A stretch of DNA of 64,000 nucleotides, from assembly GCF_038235435.1 (NCBI RefSeq), contig NZ_CP151275.1, positions 620,001 to 684,000 on the forward strand, given 5' to 3'. The translations under genes were made by a program, and so were the position numbers. Source of the DNA: Niveibacterium sp. SC-1. GTDB taxonomy: Bacteria > Pseudomonadota > Gammaproteobacteria > Burkholderiales > Rhodocyclaceae. Positions within the stretch are counted from its first letter, which is position 1. Each line of letters begins with the position of its first letter. A model generated the notes under the pieces. That model was given only the letters and a program-made list of their open reading frames with translations. It was not told the DNA's origin and searched no databases. Shown here one piece after another: positions 26,833 through 36,413 of the stretch.

Positions 26833-28098
26833 ATGAGCCTGCCCCCGCATTCCCCCCATGCCGTGGCTACGGAAGACGAGCTGACGGCCTTGCTCCTGCT
26901 CCAGCGCCTGGCCAGCCTGCTGATCCGGTTCAATGTGCGTTCGGCCTTGCTCGAGCGCCAGATCCTGCGTGTGGCCGACGTGCTGGGCGTCAGAGTGGGC
27001 GTCCATGCCCGCTATCGCGGCGTCACGCTCTATGCCTCTTCGGGCCGCAACTACCAGGCGGAGGCGCATGAGTTGAAGATCAACGTGGCGATCAGTGCCG
27101 AGGCGAACCGCCTGATCGACCGTTTCTGCGATGGCCTCATCGGGCCGATAGAGTTCGACGAGACGCTGCGCGCGCTGGAAGCAAAGTCCTTCCGGCATAA
27201 CCGCTGGATTCTTGCCGCGATATTCGGGGTGGCTGCCGCGGCTCTGGCCCGGCTCCTGCGAGCGGACGCAGCGGCAGTCGCGGTGAGCGGAGTCTCCGCC
27301 GCGTTGGGGCTGCTCGCCCGGCAGACGCTCGCAGCGCGGCACCCAGTGCTCTACGCACTGCCGTTCGCGGCGGCGCTCATCGGCGCATTTCTGGGGGGGC
27401 TTGTGATCCGCGCAGGATGGACGACGACGCCCGGCTTTTGCCTGATGGTGCCGGCGCTGATGCTGGTTCCGGGACCCCACCTGATCAACGGCCTCTACGA
27501 CATCCTTGAGAATCATATCGAGAGTGGCATGGCGCGCCTGGCGCTGGCCTGCGGGATCCTCGTCGCGGCCGCAGCCGGCGTCTTCCTCGGCGGATGGCTG
27601 GCGCTAGGTTTGGTGACGGTCGAGGCGCGGCCTTCACCTGAGGTGCACCTCACGCTGTGGCTGGATGTTGTGCTGGCGGGCGCCGCAGCCTGCGGTTTTG
27701 GCGCCTTCTACAACACGCCCTGGCGCATGCTGTGGGTCTCCGTGCTCTGCGGCATGGTCGGGCACGGCATTCGTTACGTGCTGATGGGGCATGGTGTCTC
27801 ACAGGAGATCGCCACCCTATGGGCGTGTCTCCCGATCGGCCTGCTCGCCAATCTCGGCGTAGCCCGGCTGGGCGTGCCTTTCGCCTCCATCGCCTTTGCC
27901 GGTGCGGTGCCCATGATGCCCGGCACGCTGATCTACGAGGCTCTGGAGGCGGCGATGAGACTCGCCGGTGGCCAGGCGGACGTGATCGTGGCGAGCCAGG
28001 CGCTCGGCTGGATCTTCAAGGCCGGCTTCGTGGTTGGCGGGATGGGGATCGGACTTCTGGTCGGCGCGCGGATGGCCGGCCTGCTGCGAATCCGCTGA
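26833..28098 (+). CDS. Threonine/serine exporter (ThrE family) protein
   Basis: 421 aa. An N-terminal soluble part of about 120 residues (LLLLQRLASLLIRFNVRSAL) matches the ThrE N-domain. It is followed by about ten membrane helices (e.g. ALPFAAALIGAFLGGLVIRA, MPGTLIYEALEAAM). It is a fusion of the two halves that some species encode as separate DUF1212 and DUF3815 proteins. Export of threonine or serine is the family function; the substrate here is inferred. Confidence 0.87.
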   Translation: MSLPPHSPHAVATEDELTALLLLQRLASLLIRFNVRSALLERQILRVADVLGVRVGVHARYRGVTLYASSGRNYQAEAHELKINVAISAEANRLIDRFCDGLIGPIEFDETLRALEAKSFRHNRWILAAIFGVAAAALARLLRADAAAVAVSGVSAALGLLARQTLAARHPVLYALPFAAALIGAFLGGLVIRAGWTTTPGFCLMVPALMLVPGPHLINGLYDILENHIESGMARLALACGILVAAAAGVFLGGWLALGLVTVEARPSPEVHLTLWLDVVLAGAAACGFGAFYNTPWRMLWVSVLCGMVGHGIRYVLMGHGVSQEIATLWACLPIGLLANLGVARLGVPFASIAFAGAVPMMPGTLIYEALEAAMRLAGGQADVIVASQALGWIFKAGFVVGGMGIGLLVGARMAGLLRIR

Positions 28099-28117
28099 GC
28101 GAGACACCTCAGAAACG

Positions 28118-28152
28118 AAAACGCGGATCAGACCGAAGTCTGTCCGCGTTTT
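28118..28152. terminator. Rho-independent bidirectional terminator
   Basis: AAAACGCGGA and TCCGCGTTTT form the outer stem, with an inner CAGAC/GTCTG stem and CGAA loop. T-tracts lie on both strands. It sits 20 bp after the ThrE-like gene and ends transcription between it and the convergent 72-aa gene. Confidence 0.85.
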
Positions 28153-28175
28153 GTGCGCCTCGGGGGAGAGGGCGC

Positions 28176-28205
28176 ATCTTCCGGCTCGGGGGGAAGCCGG
28201 AAGAT
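28176..28205. other. 11-bp perfect hairpin after 72-aa gene
   Basis: ATCTTCCGGCT and AGCCGGAAGAT surround an 8-base G-rich loop. It lies 15 bp beyond the minus-strand gene stop at 28221 and lacks a T-run. It may stabilise the 3' end or help termination with the neighbouring hairpin. Confidence 0.5.
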
Positions 28206-28220
28206 CAGGGGGAACCTGTC

Positions 28221-28439
28221 TCAGGCCGCGTTGGTTTCGCAGCGGTTGCGCATCCAGGCGACGGCGATTTCGCGGTTCGGCAGCGCGCTGGACTTTTCAA
28301 TCATGCGCACCTTGCCGTTGTTCTGGAGGTGGATTTCGGCGAAGTAGCCTTCGTTGGCGGCGTAGACACCGCCGAACACGAACTTGGCGCCGTTGCCGAT
28401 TTCGATCACGTCGAGGGGGGTTGCAATCAGTTCAGTCAT
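28221..28439 (-). CDS. 72-aa protein, paralogue of 28621-28839
   Basis: The start MTELIATPLDVIEIGNG is chosen because it aligns exactly with the paralogue next door. The conserved core is PLDVIEI, FVFGGVYAANEGYFAE and REIAVAWM. It is compact, probably one small beta-alpha fold, with no signal or membrane segment. The two genes are tandem, same strand, separated by a terminator. Family unknown to me. Confidence 0.72.
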   Translation of the reverse strand: MTELIATPLDVIEIGNGAKFVFGGVYAANEGYFAEIHLQNNGKVRMIEKSSALPNREIAVAWMRNRCETNAA

Positions 28440-28571
28440 TTCAAAACTTCCTTTCGCTTCACTCTGTCGTCTTTGTGTGATTCGAATCTTATCGATGACT
28501 GCCTGTGCAATCCAATTCAAGTTTCTGATTGTTCAATGATTTTTCTTATCGCCCGGCCAAAACCAACAAAA

Positions 28572-28594
28572 AAGGGCCGTCCATGACGGCCCTT
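28572..28594 (-). terminator. Rho-independent terminator of upstream 72-aa gene
   Basis: AAGGGCCGTC and GACGGCCCTT with a 3-base loop. On the minus strand it is followed by a T-rich tract (TTTTTTGTTGGTTTTGG). It lies 27 bp past the 28621 stop and separates the two paralogues into different transcripts. Confidence 0.85.
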
Positions 28595-28620
28595 CAGGCG
28601 AGCGGGTTGGCGGCCCCGGA

Positions 28621-28839
28621 TCAGGCTGCGTTGCTCTGCGGACCGACCTTGTGCGCCATCCAGGCAACGGCCAGTTCGCGATGAGGCAGCGATTCCGAGC
28701 GGGCGACGCGGCGCACCTTCCCGGCGAGTTGTTCATGGACTTCGGCGTAGTAACCATCGTTGGCGGCATAGACGCCGCCGAAGACGAAGGCTTGGCCACG
28801 TTGGACTTCAATGACGTCGAGCGGAAGATCGTTGCTCAT
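28621..28839 (-). CDS. 72-aa protein, paralogue of 28221-28439
   Basis: 72 aa from MSNDLPLDVIEVQRG. It is collinear with the neighbouring paralogue: PLDVIEV, FVFGGVYAANDGYYAE, REFAVAWM-like segment HRELAVAWM. The C-terminal tails differ. It has its own terminator downstream and about 130 bp upstream without a gene. No recognised domain. Confidence 0.72.
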   Translation of the reverse strand: MSNDLPLDVIEVQRGQAFVFGGVYAANDGYYAEVHEQLAGKVRRVARSESLPHRELAVAWMAHKVGPQSNAA

Positions 28840-28972
28840 GATCTTGCCTCCTGCAGTAGTTGGGACTCGCACGATGATTTGTGCGCAGCACCAATACTAC
28901 GCACAGCGCTCCGCCTCACCAATCGAACTTTCCGAGGGTGCGATAAGTGGATTTATTGCGCCGCAGCGAAGC

Positions 28973-30379
28973 TCAGGGATAGAAGGCGTAGAGATTGAAG
29001 CCGGCCACGGGTTGCTGCGTGGCTTCGAAGACGACGCTGAAGGGGATGTCGCTGCTGGCCGCAAAGGCCTGGCTGCCGACCAGATAGGCGGGCAGCCACT
29101 GTTCCGGCGTCAGCACCTTGCGCGCCAGCGCCCGGTTGTGGACATCGGTCAGGGTGAGCTCCAGGTGCGGATAGCCCTGCTGGAAGTCGGCACGATTGCG
29201 CAGGGTGCCGACCAGTTCGAAGGCGCCGTCGCGGCCCGCAGGGTGAAGGTCGGACGCTTCAATGCTGATCTCCGCCTTGACCTGGGGCCAGGTGAGCACG
29301 CAGCCGAGCTGCTCGCAAGCTGTAGCGAGCAGGGTGCGCGTTGCAGGCAGTTCGCGCGCCAGATCCTGGCGGAAGAACAAGGCCAGCTGTGCCGCGGCGA
29401 CGATCAGCAGGAGAAAGACCGCTACTGCCCATGGCCATACGCGGGCCCGCGGTTCGGCTTCGCGCTCCCAGCTGTATTGGGCGGGTTCGTCGGGCGCCGG
29501 CGCTGGCGCACGCTCCGGCGCGATGAAATAGGGTGCCTGTTCGGAGGTGTCGAGCTCCTCGATCGCCGTTGCCGTGATCTGCTCCGGCGCTTCGAAGACC
29601 GTGTCGTCTTCAAAGGGCTCTTGAGGCTCGGAGGGCGCACGTCGCGCATCGCTTCCCGAGAAAGCAGTCACGAAGCTGGGGGCGGCGTCGGCAAGAGCCT
29701 CCGGCGCGGGCGTCGAGTCAGCTTCGAGCGGCTCGATGGGGACAACCGCGTGCTCCCAGGAGGAGGACGTCAGGTCGAGCGTTGCCGTGCCCTCGTCCGC
29801 GTCCGTCAGGGAGATCTCTTCTTCGGTGGGCTCCGCCGGGGCTTCCTGCCACTGCCAGCCAACTTGCGTGGCTTCGTAGTGTTGCGCGTTCGGCGCAGGC
29901 GCGCTCATCGGCGTCGGCGCAGGGGCCTCAAGGTCGTCAAGGTCGAAGTCGAGCGAGCTGCCCAGCGCCGACGCGTGCGACGGATCGAGCTCCGGGATGG
30001 GCGGCGCAATGTCCGGGCCGACCGGGCCGCGGTAACGAGGCGGGGCGTCAAAGCGCGGCGCAAAGCCGCTCTTGGGTGGGGGAATGTCCGGTAGGTTGAT
30101 CGCATCCAGCGCAGGCATTTCGATGCTGGGTGCGGGTGCGGGTGCGGGTGCGGGTGCGGGTGCGGGTGCGGGTGCGGCAGGCACCTGCTCAGCGGGCGCG
30201 ATCACAGGTGCTGGAGGCGCGACCGCCTCCTTGAGGGCGTCACCGCCTTCGATCAGGTATTCCAGGGCATTGAACGGCGCCTGGCAGTGGCCGCAACGCA
30301 CGCGGCCGGCGCGTGCCCGCAATTGTTCCGGCTTGACGCGAAAGGCCGTCGAGCAGTGCGGGCAGCGCGTTGTCAGCAT
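28973..30379 (-). CDS. Zinc-ribbon and DUF3426 domain membrane protein
   Basis: 468 aa. An MJ0042-type zinc ribbon opens the protein (CPHCSTAF, then CGHCQAPF). A long acidic, Ala-Pro-rich segment follows, including an (AP)n run, then one transmembrane helix (VWPWAVAVFLLLIVAAAQLA) and a C-terminal DUF3426 domain. Genes of this type commonly follow prmA in betaproteobacteria; the function is unknown. The ATG overlaps the prmA stop by 7 bases. Confidence 0.88.
   Translation of the reverse strand: MLTTRCPHCSTAFRVKPEQLRARAGRVRCGHCQAPFNALEYLIEGGDALKEAVAPPAPVIAPAEQVPAAPAPAPAPAPAPAPAPSIEMPALDAINLPDIPPPKSGFAPRFDAPPRYRGPVGPDIAPPIPELDPSHASALGSSLDFDLDDLEAPAPTPMSAPAPNAQHYEATQVGWQWQEAPAEPTEEEISLTDADEGTATLDLTSSSWEHAVVPIEPLEADSTPAPEALADAAPSFVTAFSGSDARRAPSEPQEPFEDDTVFEAPEQITATAIEELDTSEQAPYFIAPERAPAPAPDEPAQYSWEREAEPRARVWPWAVAVFLLLIVAAAQLALFFRQDLARELPATRTLLATACEQLGCVLTWPQVKAEISIEASDLHPAGRDGAFELVGTLRNRADFQQGYPHLELTLTDVHNRALARKVLTPEQWLPAYLVGSQAFAASSDIPFSVVFEATQQPVAGFNLYAFYP
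30128..30175. repeat. Eight perfect GGGTGC hexamer repeats
   Basis: 48 bp of an uninterrupted 6-bp unit inside the DUF3426 gene, encoding alternating Ala-Pro in the linker. Copy-number changes would keep the frame, adding or removing two residues each time. Confidence 0.95.
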
Positions 30380-31263
30380 CGGGCCTGGCCTTGCAGGCGT
30401 ACCCAGCCGTCCTCGCTGGCGCCGACTTCCAGATCGATGTACGGGCGGTAGGCCTCAATGACCTGTTCGGCCTGGGTTTCCAGTACGCCCGAGAGAGCGA
30501 GCCGGCCGCCCGGCGCGACGCATGCGGCGATCGCGGGCGCGAGTACGCACAGCGGATTGGTCAGGATGTTGGCGACTACGCGATCGTAGCGGTCGGCCAG
30601 CGGCACGCCGCTGTGCTGGACTTCGACCGTGGCGCCGTTGCGCGCCGCGTTGTCCTGGGTGGCTTCCAGGGCGCGCTCGTCGATGTCGATGCCCACGACC
30701 TTGCCGGCGCCCAGCTTGGCCGCGGCGATCGCGAGGATGCCGGAACCGCAGCCGTAGTCGAGCACGCTGGCGCCTTGCGGGACATTGTCCAGCAGCCACT
30801 TGAGACACAGGCGGGTGGTCGGGTGCGAGCCGGTGCCGAAGGCCAGGCCAGGATCGAGTTCGAGGTTGATCGCCGCCGGATCCGGCGCGTCATGCCAGGA
30901 GGGCACGATCCACATGCGTTCGGTGACGCGGATGGGTTCAAACTGGCTTTGCGTCAACCGCACCCAGTCCTGCTCGGCGACCTCTTCGACCGAGAAGGGG
31001 GGCACCGCATCCAGCCCGGCGGCATGCGCGGCCGAAGCGAGCGAAGTGGCGAGATCCGCGTCGCCGTCAAAGAGCGCGACGACGCGGCTGTGGTGCCACA
31101 GCGCCTCGGCGACATGGCCGGGCTCGCCGAACTGGGCGACCTCCCGGTCCGTGCCGGCGTCGGCGTCCTCGATGGAGACCGACACGGCGTCGGTGTCCAT
31201 CAAGGCCTCGGACAGGGCTTCCGCGATCGCCGCGTCCGCTTGCAAGGTCACCTGCAACCACAT
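30373..31263 (-). CDS. prmA: Ribosomal protein L11 methyltransferase
   Basis: 296 aa. PrmA features: LELDPGLAFGTGSHPTT, then the SAM motif VLDYGCGSGILAIAAAKLG and VANILTNPL. It trimethylates ribosomal protein L11 in the cytoplasm. It follows accC by 6 bp in the cluster accB-accC-prmA-DUF3426. Confidence 0.95.
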   Translation of the reverse strand: MWLQVTLQADAAIAEALSEALMDTDAVSVSIEDADAGTDREVAQFGEPGHVAEALWHHSRVVALFDGDADLATSLASAAHAAGLDAVPPFSVEEVAEQDWVRLTQSQFEPIRVTERMWIVPSWHDAPDPAAINLELDPGLAFGTGSHPTTRLCLKWLLDNVPQGASVLDYGCGSGILAIAAAKLGAGKVVGIDIDERALEATQDNAARNGATVEVQHSGVPLADRYDRVVANILTNPLCVLAPAIAACVAPGGRLALSGVLETQAEQVIEAYRPYIDLEVGASEDGWVRLQGQARC

Positions 31264-31269
31264 GGGCCT

Positions 31270-32616
31270 TCAGTCCTTCTTGGAGAGCTTGCCTTCGAGA
31301 TAGTGGATGCTGGTGCCGCCATGCTCGAAGTTGGCATCGTTGAGCAGTTCCTGGTGCAACGGGATGTTGGTCTTGATGCCTTCGACCACCATTTCCGACA
31401 GCGCGATGCGCAGCCGACGCATCGCCTGGTCGCGCGTGTCACCGTAGGCGATCACCTTGCCGATCATCGAATCGTAGTTCGGCGGCACGGTGTAGCCGTT
31501 GTAGACGTGCGAATCCACGCGGATCCCGGGGCCGCCCGGCGTGTGCCAATTCGTGATGCGGCCCGGCGAGGGCGTGAACTTGAACGGATCCTCGGCGTTG
31601 ATCCGGCATTCCATCGCGTGGCCGCGTAACACGATGTCCTTCTGACGGAAACGCAGCTTCTCGCCGAAGGCCACCCGGATCTGCTCCTGCACGATGTCGA
31701 TGCCGGTGATCATCTCGGTCACGGGGTGTTCGACCTGCACCCGGGTGTTCATCTCGATGAAGAAGAACTCACCGTTCTCGTACAGGAACTCGAAGGTGCC
31801 GGCGCCGCGGTAGCCGATCTTCTTGCAGGCCTCCACGCAGCGTTCGCCGACCTTTTCGATCAGCTTGCGTTCGATACCGGGCGCGGGTGCTTCTTCGATC
31901 ACCTTCTGGTGTCGGCGCTGCATGGAGCAGTCGCGCTCGCCCAGGTAGACAGCGTTGCCATGCTGGTCCGCGAGAATCTGGATTTCCACGTGACGCGGGT
32001 TCTCCAGGTACTTCTCCATGTAGACCGTCGGATTGCCGAAGGCCGCACCGGCTTCGGTACGCGTCATGGTCACGGCCTGGATCAGTGCGCCTTCGGTGTG
32101 CACCACGCGCATGCCGCGACCGCCGCCGCCACCCGCGGCCTTGATGATCACCGGGAAGCCGATCGCGCGCGCGGTCTTGGTGATTTCCTTGGGGTCGTCC
32201 GGCAGCGCACCGCCCGAGCCCGGCACGCAAGGCACGCTGGCGGCGATCATGGCTTGCTTGGCGGAAACCTTGTCGCCCATCAGGCGGATGGTTTCGGCGC
32301 GCGGGCCGATGAAGACGAAGCCGGATTGCTCGACCCGCTCAGCGAAGTCGGCGTTCTCGGAAAGGAAGCCATAGCCAGGGTGGATGGCCTCGGAGTCCGT
32401 CACCTCGGCGGCGGCGATGATCGCAGGCACGTTGAGGTAACTCTGGCCCGAGGGCGCCGGCCCGATGCAGACGGATTCGTCCGCGAGCTTGACGTACTTG
32501 GCCTCGGTATCCGCTTCCGAGTGCACAGCCACGGTGCGGATGCCGAGTTCGCGACAGGCACGCAGGATGCGCAGCGCGATTTCGCCACGGTTGGCGATCA
32601 GGATCTTTTCGAACAT
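31270..32616 (-). CDS. accC: Acetyl-CoA carboxylase, biotin carboxylase subunit
   Basis: 448 aa, full length. The biotin-carboxylase N-domain opens with [20 protein letters not shown]; the ATP-grasp glycine loop [14 protein letters not shown] and [16 protein letters not shown] are present. It carboxylates the biotin on AccB using ATP and bicarbonate, the first step of fatty acid synthesis. It lies 12 bp after accB. Confidence 0.97.
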   Translation of the reverse strand: MFEKILIANRGEIALRILRACRELGIRTVAVHSEADTEAKYVKLADESVCIGPAPSGQSYLNVPAIIAAAEVTDSEAIHPGYGFLSENADFAERVEQSGFVFIGPRAETIRLMGDKVSAKQAMIAASVPCVPGSGGALPDDPKEITKTARAIGFPVIIKAAGGGGGRGMRVVHTEGALIQAVTMTRTEAGAAFGNPTVYMEKYLENPRHVEIQILADQHGNAVYLGERDCSMQRRHQKVIEEAPAPGIERKLIEKVGERCVEACKKIGYRGAGTFEFLYENGEFFFIEMNTRVQVEHPVTEMITGIDIVQEQIRVAFGEKLRFRQKDIVLRGHAMECRINAEDPFKFTPSPGRITNWHTPGGPGIRVDSHVYNGYTVPPNYDSMIGKVIAYGDTRDQAMRRLRIALSEMVVEGIKTNIPLHQELLNDANFEHGGTSIHYLEGKLSKKD

Positions 32617-32628
32617 GACGGCGGGCTA

Positions 32629-33084
32629 TCAGCCGATCACGAACAGCGGTTGGCCGTATTCGACCGGCTGGCCGTTCTCGATCAGGATCGCCTTGACGGT
32701 GCCGGCGGCATCCGACTCAATCTCGTTCATCAGTTTCATCGCCTCGATGATGCAGAGCGTGTCGCCGACCGCCACGTTCTGGCCGACGTCGACGAAAGAC
32801 TTGGAGCCCGGCGAGGACGAGCGATAGAAGGTGCCGACCATCGGCGACTTCACGATGTGGCCGTCCGGCAACGCGGGGGCAGCGGGGGCTGCGCTCGCGG
32901 CGACGGGGGCCGCAGGGGCGGCCGCAACAGGGGCTGGAACCGGGGCTGCGTAGGTGATCGGCGCGGGGGCGCCAGGAACGTGCTTGGCGATACGGACTTT
33001 TTCTTCGCCCTCGGTGACCTCGAGTTCGGCGATGCCAGACTCCTGTACGAGATCAATCAGCTTTTTTAGTTTTCTGAGGTCCAT
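32629..33084 (-). CDS. accB: Acetyl-CoA carboxylase, biotin carboxyl carrier protein
   Basis: 151 aa. The C-terminal biotinyl domain has the biotinylation site [15 protein letters not shown], with the Lys in the MKL motif. A long Ala-Pro linker separates it from the N-terminal region ([20 protein letters not shown]). It carries biotin between the carboxylase and transcarboxylase. It is the first of accB-accC, 87 bp after aroQ. Confidence 0.97.
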   Translation of the reverse strand: MDLRKLKKLIDLVQESGIAELEVTEGEEKVRIAKHVPGAPAPITYAAPVPAPVAAAPAAPVAASAAPAAPALPDGHIVKSPMVGTFYRSSSPGSKSFVDVGQNVAVGDTLCIIEAMKLMNEIESDAAGTVKAILIENGQPVEYGQPLFVIG

Positions 33085-33171
33085 TTGGGCTTCCTATCTT
33101 CAGTCTGCGTTCAGCGCCGAATGGGGGCGGCGCCATGCTTGTCAATCGTCCGGGCGGCGCGTTGCGCCGGT

Positions 33172-33672
33172 TCAGGCCGGGGTAATTCTTGCCAGCGCGG
33201 CTTCGAGCGCGAGACGATAGCCGTCTGCGCCGAGACCGCAGATCACGCCTACGGCGAGATCCGAAAAATAAGAGTGCTTGCGGAAGGGCTCCCGCGCATG
33301 CACGTTGGACAGATGCACCTCGATGAACGGGATGCGCACCGCGGCGAGCGCGTCGCGCAAGGCCACGCTGGTGTGCGTGTAGGCCGCCGGGTTGATCAGG
33401 ATGAAGGCAACGCCCTCCGCCAGGGCCGCCTGCACGCGGTCCACGAGTTCGCCCTCATGGTTGCTCTGGAAGGACTCCACGAGCGCACCCGCGGCCTTGG
33501 CCCGCGACGACAGTTCCTCATGGATGTCCGCGAGCGTGGTGCGTCCGTAGATTTCCGGTTCCCGCGTGCCCAACAGATTCAGGTTGGGCCCGTGCAGCAC
33601 CAGGATTCGAACGGCTTCCGTGGGTGTTGCCGAGGCGGAATCGCTTCTGGATTTGCTGCGTTTTGCGCTCAT
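33172..33672 (-). CDS. aroQ: 3-dehydroquinate dehydratase, type II
   Basis: 166 aa. [20 protein letters not shown] is the type II signature with the catalytic Tyr; [19 protein letters not shown] and [16 protein letters not shown] also match. It has a Ser/Lys-rich extension of about 20 residues at the N-terminus. It forms 3-dehydroshikimate in the shikimate pathway. The aroQ-accB-accC order is common in proteobacteria. Confidence 0.95.
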   Translation of the reverse strand: MSAKRSKSRSDSASATPTEAVRILVLHGPNLNLLGTREPEIYGRTTLADIHEELSSRAKAAGALVESFQSNHEGELVDRVQAALAEGVAFILINPAAYTHTSVALRDALAAVRIPFIEVHLSNVHAREPFRKHSYFSDLAVGVICGLGADGYRLALEAALARITPA

Positions 33673-33814
33673 GATCCCCGCAAGTTTGCCGGAATTGACG
33701 CTTTTTTTCCACCGCCAGGGCAGCAGTTCCCCGCCAAGGCCGCAAAACAAAGCTGGCGCACGATGCCATCCCGGCGCGCCAAAGACAAGTCAGGGCGGAC
33801 CCTCGCACCCTTTG

Positions 33815-34360
33815 TCAGCGAGCGAGATTTTCGAGGATTTTCGCTAGCTGATCGTCGTGGAAGGCGCCCAGTTTGACGTGCGCGAGCTGCCCATCGCGGC
33901 CCAGGATGGCGGTGAAGGGGAGGCCTTGCGCGGTATTGCCCAGTCCTTGCGTGATCTGCATGGCGTCCATGCCGCCCACGACCAAGGGAAAGCTCACGCC
34001 ATTCGTGGCGCTGTATTTTTCGATCGCCCTGGCTTCATCGATGCCGATGCCGACGAACTGGACGCCGCGGCCTTCCCACTCCTTGCGTGTGCGGTCCAGC
34101 AGGGGCATTTCCTCGCGGCAGGGGGCGCACCAGGGGGCCCAGAAGTTCACCACGATCACCTGGCCCTTCCAGTCGTTCAGCCGCAAGGGCTTGCCAGCGG
34201 TGTCGGGCAGGCTCATGGCCATGAGTGCCTGCGCGGCAGCCGCGCCGCCTACGAGAGGGGCGGCGGCTTCGCGGTCCTGCCGCTGTGCAAACCACCATCC
34301 GGCGGCGCCGGCCGCGAGGCCAACGAGCACGATGAGTACCGTCGAGAGCCTGCGGTTCAT
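33815..34360 (-). CDS. TlpA-like membrane-anchored thiol-disulfide oxidoreductase
   Basis: 181 aa. The N-terminal anchor (STVLIVLVGLAAGAAGWWF) places the thioredoxin domain in the periplasm; NFWAPWCAPCREEMPLL contains the redox CxxC. The family reduces periplasmic disulfides in copper or cytochrome c assembly. Its ATG overlaps the stop of the 34357-34965 gene by ATGA. The aa3 oxidase operon lies 2.4 kb away; a link is only a guess. Confidence 0.88.
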   Translation of the reverse strand: MNRRLSTVLIVLVGLAAGAAGWWFAQRQDREAAAPLVGGAAAAQALMAMSLPDTAGKPLRLNDWKGQVIVVNFWAPWCAPCREEMPLLDRTRKEWEGRGVQFVGIGIDEARAIEKYSATNGVSFPLVVGGMDAMQITQGLGNTAQGLPFTAILGRDGQLAHVKLGAFHDDQLAKILENLAR

Positions 34361-34965
34361 CCGGCGGCCTCTTCTTCGTCACGGGTTTGCGCGAGCAGGG
34401 CCTCGACGGCGGGAAGTCTCGCGCGTTCGCCACCATTGCGCCGTGCCGAACGTTCAGCCACCAAGTCGAAGATGCACAGCTTGATGGGCACTTCATCCCA
34501 ATCGAAGATCAGGATGGCCTCGGGGGATTCCGGCCCGCGATGGCGGATCTCGCGGTGTTCGTAGTGGATGCCTTCGCCGAGCAGGAATATCTCGACGTCC
34601 TTGGCGCTGTCGGCGAACAGGTCGAGCTCCACTTCCGCAAAGCCTGTGGCGCTACCGTCCAGCACGGAGCCTGTCAGCGCGGGACGCCAGGGGGCGAGCA
34701 GGCGCATCAGGCTGACAGCGGTCTCGCGCATGATTTCTAGGCGCTCGTCGTCTTCCTCGTCGCGATAGAGCGCGACATAAGCGCGCAGTTCGGCCTCGAT
34801 CTCGGCGTTGTTGGGCATGGCCTCGCCGTGGGTGATGCCCAGCTGGCGGGCGGCCTTGCGTTTGGCGAGTGCGTAGTCGGTGATGCCGTCTTCGGCGACC
34901 AGGCGCGCGGCGAGGGCGGCTATGTTCTGGCGGAGGTTGCTGCTGGGGGCGTCGCGTTGCGGCAT
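34357..34965 (-). CDS. Conserved hypothetical, nucleotidyltransferase-like motif
   Basis: 202 aa. An N-terminal helical part (AALAARLVAEDGITDYALAK) precedes a stretch LTGSVLDGSATGFAEVELDL: GS, eleven residues, then an E-L-D-L pair, the pattern of the nucleotidyltransferase-fold GS...[DE]h[DE]h motif. No second catalytic region is clear. It reads divergently from mpl and is coupled to the tlpA-like gene. A role in nucleotide transfer is a tentative inference. Confidence 0.6.
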   Translation of the reverse strand: MPQRDAPSSNLRQNIAALAARLVAEDGITDYALAKRKAARQLGITHGEAMPNNAEIEAELRAYVALYRDEEDDERLEIMRETAVSLMRLLAPWRPALTGSVLDGSATGFAEVELDLFADSAKDVEIFLLGEGIHYEHREIRHRGPESPEAILIFDWDEVPIKLCIFDLVAERSARRNGGERARLPAVEALLAQTRDEEEAAG

Positions 34966-35060
34966 GGCGGGCGCTCTTGAAGACCCGGTGGCCGGAGGGC
35001 CATCGGCTAGAATCGCGGACCATTCTTGCATATCCCGCGGCATTCTTCCCGCCTCCTCCG

Positions 35061-36413
35061 ATGCACATCCATATCCTCGGTATCTGCGGTACTTTCATGG
35101 GCGGCGTTGCGCTGCTGGCGCGCTCGGCGGGCCACAAGGTCACCGGCTGCGACGCGAACGTCTATCCGCCCATGAGCACGCAACTGGAGGCCGAAGGCAT
35201 CGCGCTGATCCAGGGCTACGACCCATCGCAGATCAGCATCGGTGCGGACGTCTATGTGGTGGGCAACGCGATTTCGCGCGGCAATCCGCTGCTGGAGGCG
35301 ATCCTCGATCGCGGACTACCTTATGTGTCCGGGCCGCAATGGCTGGCCGAGCATGTGCTGCAGGACAAGTGGGTGCTGGCGGTGGCGGGCACCCACGGCA
35401 AGACCACCACGACATCCTTGCTTGCCTATCTGCTGGAGGCCGCCGGCCTGAATCCGGGCTTCCTGGTCGGGGGCGTGCCGCTGGATTTCGGCGTCTCGGC
35501 GCGCCTGACCGACTCCGCCTTCTTCGTCATCGAGGCCGACGAGTACGACACGGCCTTCTGCGACAAGCGCTCCAAGTTCGTGCACTACCGGCCACGTACG
35601 GCGGTGCTCAACAACCTCGAATTCGACCACGCTGACATCTTCCCGGATCTCGCGGCGATCGAGACGCAGTTCCATCATCTGGTGCGTACGATCCCCCGCG
35701 GCGGGCGAATCATCGCCAACGCCGAGGAGAGTCTTTCGCGGGTTCTGGAGCGCGGTTGTTGGAGCGAAGTGGAATGGTTCGGACGCAGTGACGCCTGGCA
35801 TGTGGCGGACGGGCAGACTGCCGGCGCGACGGCCTTCGCGCTTGGCGACAAGCCGTTTGGCGAGGTGGTCCTGCCGATTCTTGGCGAGCACAACCGCCTC
35901 AACGCCTTGGCGGCTGTTGCCGCGGCCCGCCACGTCGGCGTGCAGCCGGCCTTCGCGATCGAGGCCCTGGCCGGCTTCAAGGGCATCAAGCGCCGCATGG
36001 AGCTGCGGGGCGTGGAGCGGGGGGTCGCGGTCTACGACGACTTTGCCCACCACCCCACGGCGATTGCCACGACGGTGGCGGGCCTGCGCCGCCGTGGGCC
36101 GGCCGGTCGGATCCTCGCCGTGCTCGAACCGCGTTCGAACACGATGAAGCTCGGCACCATGAAGGATCGCCTGGCCGCGAGCCTGGACGAAGCGGACTTG
36201 GTGTACTGCTACGCGAAGGAGCTTGGCTGGGACGCAGGGGGGGCACTCGCCTCCATGGGCGCCAAAGCTCGCGTTTTTGACGATTTGGATCTGCTCGTGT
36301 CTGCTGCGGTGCGAGACGCCCGTTCCGGCGATCACATGCTGGTCATGAGCAACGGCGGCTTTGGCGGCGTGCACCAGAAGCTGCTCGATGCCTTGAGGAT
36401 TGGCGCGGCCTGA
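35061..36413 (+). CDS. mpl: UDP-MurNAc:L-Ala-gamma-D-Glu-mDAP ligase
   Basis: 450 aa Mur-ligase family protein. MHIHILGICGTFMGGVALLA is the Rossmann start, AGTHGKTTTTSLLAYLLEA the ATP P-loop, FFVIEADEYDTAFCD and YDDFAHHPTAIATTV further signatures. It reattaches recycled murein tripeptide to UDP-MurNAc. The start at 35061 fits the conserved N-terminus. Confidence 0.95.
   Translation: MHIHILGICGTFMGGVALLARSAGHKVTGCDANVYPPMSTQLEAEGIALIQGYDPSQISIGADVYVVGNAISRGNPLLEAILDRGLPYVSGPQWLAEHVLQDKWVLAVAGTHGKTTTTSLLAYLLEAAGLNPGFLVGGVPLDFGVSARLTDSAFFVIEADEYDTAFCDKRSKFVHYRPRTAVLNNLEFDHADIFPDLAAIETQFHHLVRTIPRGGRIIANAEESLSRVLERGCWSEVEWFGRSDAWHVADGQTAGATAFALGDKPFGEVVLPILGEHNRLNALAAVAAARHVGVQPAFAIEALAGFKGIKRRMELRGVERGVAVYDDFAHHPTAIATTVAGLRRRGPAGRILAVLEPRSNTMKLGTMKDRLAASLDEADLVYCYAKELGWDAGGALASMGAKARVFDDLDLLVSAAVRDARSGDHMLVMSNGGFGGVHQKLLDALRIGAA

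Noticed and set aside
30128..30175. Repeat array as a possible CRISPR
   Set aside because: Contiguous 6-bp units without spacers, inside a coding sequence.
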